Numbered from the stretch's first letter, positions 1 to 8,731 are shown. The stretch is 59,500 bases of DNA from an uncultured Blastocatellia bacterium (GCA_937934745.1 CALGZC010000020.1:1-59500); one strand, 5' to 3'. Notes: a model not told the origin generated them from the letters alone. Numbers and translations are program-made.

Positions 1-183
1 CGGGATAGGCATCTGGTGCGAGAAGGGCGGGACACGCCTATGGGCGCTCGTTGAGCGGATGGCCTGTGGAGCGAACCGCAGTGGGAAGCCGCTCCCCTGC
101 CGGAGCGATTCCGGGGTGGTGCAATGCCGCGCCTGAGCGCCGGAGGAATCCCCGGCCTTCAGGCACCCGGGAAGGATGGCAAG
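1..183 (+). mobile_element. 3' remnant of an IS200/IS605-type (tnpB) element
   Basis: An open frame entering from the window edge (codons from 2, TGA at 134-136) includes ERMACGANRSGKPL, which resembles the ACG-containing tail of TnpB proteins. After its stop, bases 141-182 read like a diverged copy of the right end common in tnpB elements: AATCCCC, a GGCC-TTCA-GGC stem-loop at about 154-164, then GGATGGCAA at 174-182 where GGATGTCAA is usual. In such elements this segment also encodes the 3' end of the guide (omega) RNA. The stem is partly broken, so the copy is probably inactive. The match is to remembered family features, not an alignment. The body of the element lies outside the window. 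Confidence 0.5.
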
Positions 184-589
184 AAAACTCAGCCGACTGC
201 GGCGAACGCCCGCCCGCTCAGTGTTGTTGCCGCGAATGGTGATACCGACTCTTGCCGGGTTTAGAGCGACTGCTTTGCCCCTGCGCCGTCACATCCGCCG
301 CGTTTTGTAGATACGCATTTTGCAAGTAGCGGCAGCGGTGCCTTGCCGGGGCAGCTGCGCGGAAGCAGCTGTCCCCAGGCAGCGCATCGTGTCGGCCGGG
401 CCGCTTTGCTGACATCCGGGCCGGGAGACCGCTGCCTGCCGGATACGCCGACGTTGCGGAAAGCAGACTACCCAACGGCCGGACGTTGCTTATGATGAAG
501 GACAAACGCCCCGTCTCGTCAAGACACCTGAGCGGGTGTGCCTGCTTTAATTTTGCGTATGCTGTGTTTGTCGGTAGGAAGAGGACTGT
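184..589. other. Non-coding region upstream of nfu
   Basis: No convincing gene. The short open frames have no start signals or family character. A hairpin with arms 348-357 and 366-376 (GGGGCAGCTG against CAGCTGTCCCC, one bulged T, 8-base loop) is the clearest structure. A TATGCT at 558-563 could be a -10 element for nfu, but no good -35 partner is visible. Confidence 0.5.
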
Positions 590-1132
590 ATGCCGAAGAT
601 TTACGACATTGAATACACGCCAAACCCGGCGGCCCGGAAGATTGTGCTCAAAGAGCCGATTACCGCTCCTGGTGTGTCGTTAAGCTTTTCAAATGCGCAG
701 GACGCTGCCGCCCATCCGCTGGCGGAGGCCCTGTTTGCAATTCCACACGTGAAAAGCGTTTTTATGATGGATCGCTTCATTACCATCACCAAGGACAATG
801 AGGTGGAATGGGATGAGTTATTGCGGCAGGTGGCAATCCCAATTCGTGCGGCCGAAGCGGTTGGGGCTGGCACCCCGGCGGCACCCACAACAAAGCGTGG
901 CGAAAACCCTGACCTTGACCGCATCAACGACATTCTTGATGCCCGCATCCGGCCGGGCCTGGCCGGCGACGGCGGAGGCCTGGAAGTCGTCAGTTACCAG
1001 GACAATACCCTGGCGGTACGCTACCAGGGGGCCTGCGGTAGTTGTCCAAGCTCGATTTCTGGAACGCTCTACGGCATTCAGAGCATTCTCCGGGACGAGT
1101 TCAACCCTAACATCACAGTCATCGCCGTTTAG
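590..1132 (+). CDS. Nfu-type iron-sulfur cluster scaffold/carrier protein
   Basis: 180 residues with two domains. Residues 1-90 form an Nfu N-terminal domain (it begins MPKIYDIEYTPNPAARKIVL) and residues 103-180 a NifU C-terminal domain with the cluster-binding CxxC at Cys149 and Cys152 (GACGSCPSS). Family proteins bind a [4Fe-4S] cluster between the CxxC pairs of two subunits and pass it to target enzymes in the cytoplasm. The start is well set by AGGAAGAGG ending 6 bases before the ATG. It stands alone; the cysteine desulfurase lies 43 kb away. Family certain; the exact client proteins are unknown. Confidence 0.93.
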   Translation: MPKIYDIEYTPNPAARKIVLKEPITAPGVSLSFSNAQDAAAHPLAEALFAIPHVKSVFMMDRFITITKDNEVEWDELLRQVAIPIRAAEAVGAGTPAAPTTKRGENPDLDRINDILDARIRPGLAGDGGGLEVVSYQDNTLAVRYQGACGSCPSSISGTLYGIQSILRDEFNPNITVIAV

Positions 1133-1480
1133 TGCGCCCTTGCGTGCAGGCGGTTGCAAGGTGCGTGACCCCTGGGGATGGCCCTGGGCGATGGTGGCAC
1201 TCGGCTCCGGCGCGCTGCTTGCAGCGCAAACCCTGTGGGAGTCTGCTTGGAGGGAGGTCCACCCACCGGGGGCTGCGCCCTGACAAGGCTGACACACTGA
1301 CAATCGGCAGGCCCTGGCTACCGGCTTGAGAATGGGCCCAATTTATGCCATAGTCTTATGCATTAGATTTCGCACCGCAGTCACGTTCCGAAATCCCTCG
1401 GAATCTTGCTCGTAACCAATCTGCTGGCAAGCTGTATTGCTTCCGGGAGACTCAGCCATCCCTTTACGGAGGTTTCGAGT
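1133..1480. other. Intergenic region with a possible promoter
   Basis: No gene is supported. The first 180 bases are GC-rich with several short stems. The second part is AT-richer and holds the promoter candidate at 1326-1354 and the ribosome site of the next gene. Confidence 0.5.
1326..1354 (+). promoter_or_regulatory. Candidate sigma-70 promoter for the FecR-domain gene
   Basis: TTGAGA at 1326-1331 and CATAGT at 1349-1354 are separated by 17 bases, about 127 bases before the start codon at 1481. Each box is a partial match to the consensus. Confidence 0.3.
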
Positions 1481-2929
1481 ATGCAGCGTCCCTTTCTCAA
1501 GCTCAGTTTACTGGTGGGTGCGTACACGGTCGGTGCTGTATGGGCACCTGCCCAAGTAAGTCAGCCGTCGCCGGCTACGGAAGTTTCTATTCAAAACACC
1601 AATCGTACCTCGCTGCCCGAGCAGTTTATTGTTTCCGCCAAGGCCGGCACGATTAATTTTGCCGAGGGGATAGTGACGACGTGTCGTGCGAAAGACACCG
1701 ACAACTGGCGTCCTGTGACGGTCGGTGGGCGGCTTAAAGCCGGCGACCGGCTACGGACGGGCGCGGATGGGCGTGTCGAACTCTTACTCAATCCTGGCTC
1801 GTACCTCCGGCTCAACCGCGAAGCAGAAATTGTCTTGACCAACCCCAACCTCGATGCGCTGACTGTTGCCGTCATCCGGGGCAGCGCCCTGTTTGAGGTG
1901 ACCGGTACTGACGGCACGGAACTCCTCATGCGCATCCTGACCCCCAATGGCACGGTCAATCTGGCACGCAACGGCCTGTATCGGATCACCGTCCCGGTGG
2001 AGGGTGCGCCGACCGTTGCCATCCTCAAGGGGCGCATTGTTGTCGAGCAAGCTGGGAAATTGACGCCGGTCAAGGACAAACAGCTTGCCACGCTCACTGC
2101 CGACACGCTGACAACGGCTAAGCTTGACAAAAATCCGCCGGACGATTTTGACGCCTGGAGCCGCAATCGCGCTAAAACCATCCGCGACGCCAATGCTCGG
2201 CTCAAAGACCGTGACGTGCTGGCGGCTTTCAACGGTTGGCAGCAGAATGGGGCATACGGCTTTGGGTATGCGCCTTTCTTTGGCCTCTGGCTGTTTGACG
2301 CACGGTTGGGTGGGTACACCTTCTTTCCGTTTTACAGCTTTTGGAACTCACCCTACGGCTTTGCCTACGGGACAAGCTGGGGCTTACCCTGGGATTTCTA
2401 TCGTCCGGTGCTCTTGAACAACCCGCTGCGGCCAAACACACCGGTGACCACGGCAGCGCAGCCATCTCTGACACCCACGCCAGCAACGCCGTCTGACACG
2501 CCGGTTGACCCCCATAGACCCGGTCATGAACCGGTTGGCGAATTGGGCGCGCAGCGCCCGTTGCCGGCCTCCCGCCCAAGCCCAATGCCGCCCGGTCGTT
2601 TGTCGCTGATGCCGCATTGGGCTGCCGGACCGGCCGGTGATGACGATGCCCTGCCGGCATTGCCGCGCCGCGAGCTGCCTGCGCCGGTTACCCGCTCGGC
2701 GTATGATGCCGGTGGCTATGGCAAGCCGGGGTATGAGCCACCGATGCGCGGTGGGATCAGGCGCGGTGGGATGACGCCTGACTACGGTGGCGTACCGCTG
2801 CGTGGTGGCTACGGCGGCGATGCCGGGCCCGGCGGCAGCCCCGGTTACGACGGTGGGATGCGGCCGAGCGCTCCACTGCGAACCGGCGGTGAAGGTGTAC
2901 CCCGCACCCAAAGCCCAGTTGTAGAATAG
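1481..2929 (+). CDS. Secreted FecR-domain protein with Gly/Pro-rich tail
   Basis: 482 residues. The ATG at 1481 is preferred over an upstream one at 1406 because GGAGG precedes it at the right distance and it begins a clean signal peptide (MQRPFLKLSLLVGAYTVGAV, cleavage near APAQV). Residues about 55-215 match a FecR-type beta domain (GGRLKAGDRLRTGADGRVEL). The middle is rich in Phe, Tyr and Trp; the last 160 residues are Pro then Gly/Arg-rich low complexity. No sigma factor or TonB receptor is adjacent, so it is probably not a classical FecR anti-sigma protein. In Acidobacteriota such proteins are often uncharacterised envelope proteins. Function unknown. Confidence 0.8.
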   Translation: MQRPFLKLSLLVGAYTVGAVWAPAQVSQPSPATEVSIQNTNRTSLPEQFIVSAKAGTINFAEGIVTTCRAKDTDNWRPVTVGGRLKAGDRLRTGADGRVELLLNPGSYLRLNREAEIVLTNPNLDALTVAVIRGSALFEVTGTDGTELLMRILTPNGTVNLARNGLYRITVPVEGAPTVAILKGRIVVEQAGKLTPVKDKQLATLTADTLTTAKLDKNPPDDFDAWSRNRAKTIRDANARLKDRDVLAAFNGWQQNGAYGFGYAPFFGLWLFDARLGGYTFFPFYSFWNSPYGFAYGTSWGLPWDFYRPVLLNNPLRPNTPVTTAAQPSLTPTPATPSDTPVDPHRPGHEPVGELGAQRPLPASRPSPMPPGRLSLMPHWAAGPAGDDDALPALPRRELPAPVTRSAYDAGGYGKPGYEPPMRGGIRRGGMTPDYGGVPLRGGYGGDAGPGGSPGYDGGMRPSAPLRTGGEGVPRTQSPVVE

Positions 2930-2953
2930 GCTTGCCCACGTATCGGCAACTAA

Positions 2954-2986
2954 CTTGGCGGCCAACCAGACGGCCGCCAAGCTTTT
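2954..2986 (+). terminator. Rho-independent terminator
   Basis: A perfect 10-bp stem, CTTGGCGGCC (2954-2963) with GGCCGCCAAG (2972-2981), 8-base loop, followed by CTTTTT. It lies 25 bases after the FecR-domain gene. Confidence 0.88.
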
Positions 2987-2990
2987 TGCG

Positions 2991-3030
2991 AAAAACCATG
3001 CGTTCCAAAAAACCATGCTTTTTTGGAACG
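2991..3030. repeat. Perfect A/T-flanked hairpin overlapping a direct repeat
   Basis: CGTTCCAAAAAA (3001-3012) and TTTTTTGGAACG (3019-3030) form a perfect 12-bp stem around CCATGC. The 11-mer AAAAACCATGC occurs at 2991-3001 and 3008-3018. The hairpin follows the terminator at 2954-2986 directly and could stop transcription in either direction or mark the promoter region of the next operon. Confidence 0.7.
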
Positions 3031-3076
3031 AACAATCGTGTAGCGGTCGCTAGTGACGGCGTCAGTTGCAGCTCCG

Positions 3077-3880
3077 ATGGAGATAGAGTTTCTCGGTACG
3101 GGAACCTCGGTTGGTATCCCTATGATTGGCTGTGAGTGCGCCACCTGTACTTCGGACGATCCACGCGACCGTCGTTTACGGGTGTCACTACTGGTTCGTT
3201 ACCGCGGCGCACAGATTTTGATCGACCCGGCAATTGATTTCCGGCAGCAGGCGCTACGCGCTGGGTTGAAGTCTCTAGATGCCGTACTCATCACGCATGC
3301 CCACGCCGACCACGTCTTCGGGATTGACGATCTGCGGGCACTCAACTACCGCCAGGGCCCAATGCCGTGCTTTGCCAGTGCCGAGACCTGGCGCTATCTC
3401 TACCGCATGTTCGGCTACGCCTTCGGGCCACCGGGGCCGTCAAGCCGTCCCCGCCTAATACCGCACCTGATCGGCGGTGACTTTTCGCTCTGCGGCCTGC
3501 ACGTCACCCCGGTCGAGCTGCCACACGGAGACATGACCACGCTCGGTTTCCGACTCAATGATTTTGCCTACATCACCGACTGTAGCGCGATTCCCGATGC
3601 AGCCTGCGAACGGCTTCTGGGGTTGGATACCCTGGTCCTCGACTGCGTGCGCTACACACCCCACCCGACGCATCTGCACCTTCAGGCCGCACTGGACTAT
3701 ATTGCGCGGTTGCAGCCGAAGCGGGCCTACTTGACGCACATGGCGCATGACATCCGCCATACTGACCTAGAGGGGCGTTTGCCGCCCGGCGTTTGCTTAG
3801 CCTACGACGGGTTGCGCATTGCAGTGCGTCAGGTGATAAGTGTGGGCGCAGCATGCGGCTCTGAGGTCAGGGCCGGTTAG
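3077..3880 (+). CDS. Metallo-beta-lactamase fold hydrolase (PhnP-like)
   Basis: 267 residues from the ATG at 3077; a GTG at 3053 would add 8. The protein opens MEIEFLGTGTSVGIPMIGC, as in PhnP and related phosphodiesterases. The metal site THAHADH gives His74, His76, Asp78 and His79; later motifs are ELPHGD and YITD with downstream Asp/His residues (LTHMAHDIRHTDLE). PhnP members also bind a structural zinc through early cysteines, and CECATC is present here. Family members cleave cyclic phosphodiesters; no phosphonate genes are nearby, so the substrate is unknown. It opens a cluster with truA and uppS. No clear ribosome-binding site. Confidence 0.85.
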   Translation: MEIEFLGTGTSVGIPMIGCECATCTSDDPRDRRLRVSLLVRYRGAQILIDPAIDFRQQALRAGLKSLDAVLITHAHADHVFGIDDLRALNYRQGPMPCFASAETWRYLYRMFGYAFGPPGPSSRPRLIPHLIGGDFSLCGLHVTPVELPHGDMTTLGFRLNDFAYITDCSAIPDAACERLLGLDTLVLDCVRYTPHPTHLHLQAALDYIARLQPKRAYLTHMAHDIRHTDLEGRLPPGVCLAYDGLRIAVRQVISVGAACGSEVRAG

Positions 3881-4004
3881 TGCAGAACGCTACGTTGCAG
3901 ACGCAGTCACGCCACTGTGAGCAGAGACGGGTGGATGCCTGCTGGGAAGGTAGATGGATTTGGGGTCGCCCGTGCGCCGCGACATGCCCTACTTGAGACC
4001 TGCG

Positions 4005-4796
4005 ATGCCGCGCCTCAAGTTGACGGTTGAATACGACGGAACAGATTACGCCGGATGGCAGACGCAAACCAATGCGCCCAGTATCCAGAGCGTATTGTCG
4101 GCTGCATTTGTGCCGCTCACCGGTTGTCCCGCATTGCTTCACGCTGCCGGGCGCACCGACGCCGGCGTTCACGCCCTTGGTCAGGTTGTCCACACGGATG
4201 TTGTCCGGGCGCGCCCGGTGGAAACGTGGTGTGCAGCACTCAACGCGCATTTGCCACCCGACATTCGGGTACGCCGCGTTGAAGTTGTCGGCCCGGATTT
4301 TCACGCCCGTAAGTCGGCACGTGCAAAACTGTATCACTACGCTTTCTGGCGCAGCCGAATCGAAAGTCCGCGCTGGCGACGCTATACCCTCACCATACGG
4401 GATGCTCTGGACTGGGCCGCAATGGTAACGGCAGCGCAGCACTTTGTCGGTCGCCATGATTTTGCACCGTTTACCGTTACCGAGTGCGCTGTTCAGACAA
4501 CGGTGCGTACTATCCACTGGGTTGCCTGGTATCCGGCACCCGACGCGCCTGAACCGGGCCTAGGTGATCCGCTGTGGCCGTCGGAGTTGACGGCCGTCGC
4601 GTTCTACGGCGATGGCTTTCTGCGCTATCAAGTCCGCCGCATGGTGGGTGCGCTCCTATCCGTTGGTCGGCGTCGGCTGGCACCGGACGCGATCCGAGAC
4701 CTGCTTTGCGGGAAGATGCTTTGTGGGATAAAGCAATTTGTGCCAATCACCACTGCGCCGCCCCAGGGCTTGACGCTCATGCGTGTCGATTACTAG
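4005..4796 (+). CDS. truA: tRNA pseudouridine(38-40) synthase TruA
   Basis: 263 residues from the ATG at 4005, which gives the usual beginning MPRLKLTVEYDGTDYAGWQ; in-frame ATGs at 3954 and 3984 add residues unlike the family. The catalytic aspartate is Asp52 in GRTDAGVHA. Further TruA blocks are visible (FLRYQVRRMVGALL near the C-terminus). It converts uridines 38-40 of the anticodon stem-loop to pseudouridine. It lies in one direction with the hydrolase upstream and uppS 83 bases downstream. Identification is secure. Confidence 0.96.
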   Translation: MPRLKLTVEYDGTDYAGWQTQTNAPSIQSVLSAAFVPLTGCPALLHAAGRTDAGVHALGQVVHTDVVRARPVETWCAALNAHLPPDIRVRRVEVVGPDFHARKSARAKLYHYAFWRSRIESPRWRRYTLTIRDALDWAAMVTAAQHFVGRHDFAPFTVTECAVQTTVRTIHWVAWYPAPDAPEPGLGDPLWPSELTAVAFYGDGFLRYQVRRMVGALLSVGRRRLAPDAIRDLLCGKMLCGIKQFVPITTAPPQGLTLMRVDY

Positions 4797-4879
4797 TATC
4801 TGCCGCACTAACAAAAGGCCCGCACCGGCGACCATCGCCGCAACTACTCAAGCACAGTTTTAGTTTGTTGACATTGTGA

Positions 4880-5674
4880 ATGCACGAGTTTGAAACGCTG
4901 ATTGAACGCGGCTCACCGGATGACTTCCTCTTCCGCCAACTTGATCCTGCGCGCCTGCCGCGTCATCTTGCCATTATTATGGACGGTAATGGTCGGTGGG
5001 CTAAGCGTCGGGGACAAGCGCGCATCGCCGGGCATCCGGCCGGGGTCGAGGCCGTGCGAACAACGGTCGAAAACTGCGCCCGGTTAGGCATTCCAACCCT
5101 GACGTTGTACGCTTTCTCATCGGAAAACTGGCGACGGCCACGCTTGGAAGTCACAATGCTCATGCGCCTGTTGCAGGAGTGCCTGCGCCGGGAAGTGCCG
5201 TTGCTCAACCGCCATGGTGTGCGCCTGCGCTTCATCGGGCGGTTGGAGGCTTTGTCAGCTGAGATTCGCAAGGCGTTAGATTACGCCGTCACGATGACGG
5301 CAGACAACCACCGCATGACGCTCAACGTGGCACTCAACTACGGTGGGCGAGCTGAGATTGTGGATGCCTTGCGCGCCGTCGCCCGTGAGTTCAAGGTGCG
5401 CGGACGTTCGCTAGACACGCTGACCGAAGAGGATGTGGCGCGCCACCTGTACACGGAAAGCGATCCGGACCTGTTGATTCGCACCAGCGGTGAAATGCGC
5501 CTGAGCAACTTTCTGCTGTGGCAAATGGCCTACACGGAAATTTTTGTAACCGATACGCTCTGGCCCGACTTCAACCGGACTCACCTCTTGGAGGCGCTTG
5601 TCGCCTATCAACGCCGCAGTCGCCGGTTTGGAGGCGTCGAAACCGTTGGCGTTCCGGTGCCGGCGCTGGCATAG
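4880..5674 (+). CDS. uppS: Isoprenyl transferase / undecaprenyl diphosphate synthase
   Basis: 264 residues. The signature IIMDGNGRWAKRRG starts at residue 32, with Asp35 the Mg-binding catalytic aspartate. YAFSSENWRRP and the C-terminal LIRTSGEMRLSNFLLWQ complete the cis-prenyltransferase pattern. It adds isopentenyl units in cis configuration to farnesyl diphosphate to make the lipid carrier for peptidoglycan and polysaccharide. Seven bases separate its stop from the next gene. In many bacteria cdsA follows uppS; here a TPR membrane protein takes that place. Confidence 0.96.
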   Translation: MHEFETLIERGSPDDFLFRQLDPARLPRHLAIIMDGNGRWAKRRGQARIAGHPAGVEAVRTTVENCARLGIPTLTLYAFSSENWRRPRLEVTMLMRLLQECLRREVPLLNRHGVRLRFIGRLEALSAEIRKALDYAVTMTADNHRMTLNVALNYGGRAEIVDALRAVAREFKVRGRSLDTLTEEDVARHLYTESDPDLLIRTSGEMRLSNFLLWQMAYTEIFVTDTLWPDFNRTHLLEALVAYQRRSRRFGGVETVGVPVPALA

Positions 5675-5681
5675 TGCGTTT

Positions 5682-6962
5682 GTGAGTTACGCGAACGCCC
5701 ACCAATCACCTACCTACTGTGTCCAAATCGAACAGGGGCGCTATTACCTTGCCGCTGGGCTGATGCTGATGCTGTCCAGTGTGGCGTTTCGGATCGGTCA
5801 TCTGGCGGCTGGCGCAACACTTTTGGCGGCCTTTCCACTGCTGTTGGTGGCAGCGCGTTGGGAGTGGTTGGTGTTTGACGGTGTATCCCTGCGCCGTCGC
5901 GGACCATACGCGTGGCTGAAGGGCAAACTATTCGGCGCACGAACGCAGCTGACGCTTGCCGAACTGGAGTTCGTCGTTACGGACGTGGTGTACCTGCCTC
6001 TGGGCGGTGGGCGCTACCGGTTGCGCACAGTGTTCACCGGCGCGGATTTTGAAGTGGTGCTCTTGTCGAACGCTGCCGGGTATCCACCCTTGATGGCGGC
6101 AGTGTGTGCTGCAATTGACGAAGCCAAGTTGGATTTATCGTCTCTGCTGTGGCGGCACTACGGCTCGCCAGCACAGTTGTTAGCAGATGCCAAGATATTG
6201 GACGACAAAGAGCTAACCCGGATTCCGGCACAGTTGGCGCAGTCCATCGCCAACCATTTCACCCTGCTGGGAGACCTCACGGCGGCGCGGCGGTACTTCC
6301 AGGAGGCTTATGAACGCGCGCGCGGTAATCCGCAGTTGCTACTTGAAATGGGCTACTTTTTCCACCGTTTTGCAGTCGTGGACCATCCACGTTGGCGACT
6401 TCGCGCCGGAGCTTGCCTACGGCTGGCGGCCCGCTTGGCGCGACAGAAGCCACACTTGCTGGAGCGCATCGGCGAAGCGTACTGCGAACTGTTGGATTTT
6501 GTACGCGCCGAACGGTGCTTTCGGCGGGCCATCGAGTTAGATCGCAGCCTGTTCCGTGCCTACATTGGCTTAGCCGAACTCGCCTTTCGGGATGGGCAAC
6601 TGGCGCGCGTCGCGTACTACTACGACGCTGCTGCACAGGATGTGACCGACCCAATCCTACGGTGCCGGGCGCGACGTGAGGCCCGCTACTATGAACGCCT
6701 GAGTCGGGACGACGAGTACCTTGAGGCTGAGGTGCGGCGCATCACCCTGCTGCATCACATTCGGCAGATGCGAATGGTCGCAGGTTACGTCTTTTTCATT
6801 GCCTGGCTTGTCGTCGGTGTAGCAGGACGGCTTTCACCAGACCTTCAGGATGGTGGACTCGCTGTTATGGGGTCATCTGGCCTGGCCTGGCTGAGCCTTT
6901 CGGTCGGCCTGCGATGGCGTCGCAAACGGGTAGAAGTTTCCAAAACAATAGCTTCGGAGTAA
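5682..6962 (+). CDS. Membrane protein with PH-like segment and TPR repeats
   Basis: 426 residues if read from the GTG at 5682, 7 bases after uppS; a start inside uppS at 5598 would add 28 basic residues and looks less natural. Two hydrophobic segments at about 22-60 are followed by a beta-rich stretch that may be a bacterial PH-like domain, TPR-like helices at about 190-340 (LLGDLTAARRYFQEAYERAR, ERCFRRAIELDRSLFRAYIG) and two more membrane segments near the C-terminus. The TPR region would face one side of the membrane as a protein-binding platform. Coupling with uppS hints at envelope assembly, but no function is known. Confidence 0.75.
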   Translation: MSYANAHQSPTYCVQIEQGRYYLAAGLMLMLSSVAFRIGHLAAGATLLAAFPLLLVAARWEWLVFDGVSLRRRGPYAWLKGKLFGARTQLTLAELEFVVTDVVYLPLGGGRYRLRTVFTGADFEVVLLSNAAGYPPLMAAVCAAIDEAKLDLSSLLWRHYGSPAQLLADAKILDDKELTRIPAQLAQSIANHFTLLGDLTAARRYFQEAYERARGNPQLLLEMGYFFHRFAVVDHPRWRLRAGACLRLAARLARQKPHLLERIGEAYCELLDFVRAERCFRRAIELDRSLFRAYIGLAELAFRDGQLARVAYYYDAAAQDVTDPILRCRARREARYYERLSRDDEYLEAEVRRITLLHHIRQMRMVAGYVFFIAWLVVGVAGRLSPDLQDGGLAVMGSSGLAWLSLSVGLRWRRKRVEVSKTIASE

Positions 6963-7103
6963 GTCGCAAGGCGCACTGCCGAAACCCTCCATCGGAGGAA
7001 AAGCCGTGCGTTGTTTGCGCCGGTGAAGATGCCGGTCAGCTATACCGTAGCCCGGCTGCTGTAGCGGACGGCTCAGGCTGAGCACCCGCGCTCGACAGCC
7101 GCC

Positions 7104-8165
7104 CTAATGTCGCCGCTGTAGCATAAAGTCAGCATAGAGGTCGAGCAGGGTGCGATGCGGGCCGGACGGGAGAACCGCTAAGTGGCGCTTAGCCTCGACA
7201 AGGTATTCAATGGCTAAATTGCGTGCAAAGGCAATCGAACCGGTTTCCTCAAGCAGGGCGATTACCTCCGGCAGCTCGCCGTTGAGGTCGCGTTTGCCGA
7301 GCAGCTCCAGAAAGCGTGCGCGGGCAGCTGGCCGTGCGTGCTTGAGAAAGTGAATGACGATGAGCGTCTTTTTACCTTCCCGAATGTCCAACCCCAGAGG
7401 CTTGCCAAGCCGTAGTGGATCGGCCTGCAAGTCTAGAACGTCGTCCCAGATTTGAAACGCTGTGCCGATTTTCTCCCCGAAGGTCGCCATTGCTGCAAGA
7501 CTGTCCTCATTAGCATCGGCCGTCAACATGCCAAACATGCAGCCTGCCCGGTAAAGCGCCGAAGTTTTGCGCATCGCCATGGTGAGATAGTCTTGCACCT
7601 CAAGATCAAGCCGTCGCTCAAACTGCAGGTCGTCGCACTGGCCATAGCACATTTGCTTTGCAGTCTGCCCCAGTACGTGCACCATCCGCAGGGCATGGCG
7701 GCGAATGCGTGATGCTTGCTCAACGGCTTTGGCATAAAGTAAGTCGCCCACCAATAATGCCAGGCTCAGTCCGAAGCGCGTGTGCAGCGTTGGTTGTCCG
7801 TGGCGCTCCGAACTGCCGTCCATCAAATCGTCGTGAATGAGCGACAGGTTGTGCAGATACTCGACCGCCAGTGCTGGCGGAATGGCATCGTGCAGCGCGC
7901 CGCCGGCGGCTTCCGCCGTTGTGATCACCAGGAATGGGCGTAAACGCTTGCCCTTGCCTTCAAACAAATACGTTACCGCCCGCCGCAATTCTGGCTGACT
8001 AACTTCACATAGGTCCTCGGCAATGGCCGCGTCCACAAGACGGGCAACGGCTTGGACGCGCTCCAGCAGCGGCAGGAAGACCGGTGCCACGGCCGGTTCT
8101 GCAGCGGGAAGGGCAAGGCTGTTGGCTGCGGCGGCTGTTGTGATTGGGGGCATCGGCTTCGTCAT
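7104..8165 (-). CDS. Trans-polyprenyl diphosphate synthase
   Basis: 353 residues. Both aspartate-rich motifs are present: DDLMD at 112-116 and DDVLD at 241-245; GKGKRLRPFL is the upstream conserved block. The residues four and five places before the first motif are Ser and Leu, not aromatic, which in this family allows products of C20 or longer; the product could be geranylgeranyl diphosphate or a quinone side chain. It overlaps the upstream gene by 4 bases (stop and start share 8162-8165), so the two are translationally coupled. It is convergent with the TPR membrane gene, 141 bases apart, with no good terminator between. Confidence 0.92.
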   Translation of the reverse strand: MTKPMPPITTAAAANSLALPAAEPAVAPVFLPLLERVQAVARLVDAAIAEDLCEVSQPELRRAVTYLFEGKGKRLRPFLVITTAEAAGGALHDAIPPALAVEYLHNLSLIHDDLMDGSSERHGQPTLHTRFGLSLALLVGDLLYAKAVEQASRIRRHALRMVHVLGQTAKQMCYGQCDDLQFERRLDLEVQDYLTMAMRKTSALYRAGCMFGMLTADANEDSLAAMATFGEKIGTAFQIWDDVLDLQADPLRLGKPLGLDIREGKKTLIVIHFLKHARPAARARFLELLGKRDLNGELPEVIALLEETGSIAFARNLAIEYLVEAKRHLAVLPSGPHRTLLDLYADFMLQRRH

Positions 8166-8731
8166 CGGCGGCTCCCAATGACCAGTCGACTCGGCCGCTC
8201 ACGCGCCGACAGCGGTTCCTCGGTGACCGAAGCCGTTGGTGCAGAAGCCGGTATCGCGGCCAAGTCTTGCAGCCTCCGCTCAAGACGGCGGCGCTCAAAG
8301 GAACTGATTTCAGGAAACGCTTCGAGGTACGCACAGTATGCTGCGCAGGCGCCTCGGGTATCGCCGGCATACTCTAGCGCCCGCCCCAGCCAGGAGGCTG
8401 CTGCCCGCTGCAGCTCACGGTCGGTCTGAGGTGCCAACGCCACTCGCCGGAAATGCAACACGGCCTCCGCATACGCCCGCCGGCGAATGCAAACCTCCCC
8501 GAGCGCATACACATCCCGCCAGTCAACCTGGTCGCCGCTGGCAGCCTGCTGCAATTCTTGCGTCAGGGTTGCCAGCAAGCGTGCCTCTGCTGAGGGGCGC
8601 ACCCGCAACCACCAACGCCGCGCCCAGATTACCGGTGGCGTCAGCCGACGGAGGACCCACCAGGTCCAGCGTGGAGACCACAGTGCAAGGCGGGCTGCCG
8701 CAGCCACCACTCGAAACTTGAAAGATGCCAT
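8162..8731 (-). CDS. Small TPR-like helical protein
   Basis: 189 residues, first gene of a two-gene operon with the polyprenyl synthase. The first 45 residues are basic and tryptophan-rich (LWSPRWTWWVLRRL), perhaps a membrane anchor. Residues about 70-140 carry TPR-like helices (VDWRDVYALGEVCIRRRAYAEA, AGDTRGACAAYCAYLEAFPE). The C-terminal 35 residues are disordered. No family recognised; a partner or regulator of isoprenoid synthesis is only a guess from the coupling. Confidence 0.7.
   Translation of the reverse strand: MASFKFRVVAAAARLALWSPRWTWWVLRRLTPPVIWARRWWLRVRPSAEARLLATLTQELQQAASGDQVDWRDVYALGEVCIRRRAYAEAVLHFRRVALAPQTDRELQRAAASWLGRALEYAGDTRGACAAYCAYLEAFPEISSFERRRLERRLQDLAAIPASAPTASVTEEPLSARERPSRLVIGSRR

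Noticed and set aside
1481-2929. FecR-domain protein as anti-sigma regulator of iron uptake
   Set aside because: No sigma factor or TonB receptor is nearby and the protein has an ordinary signal peptide and a Gly-rich tail.
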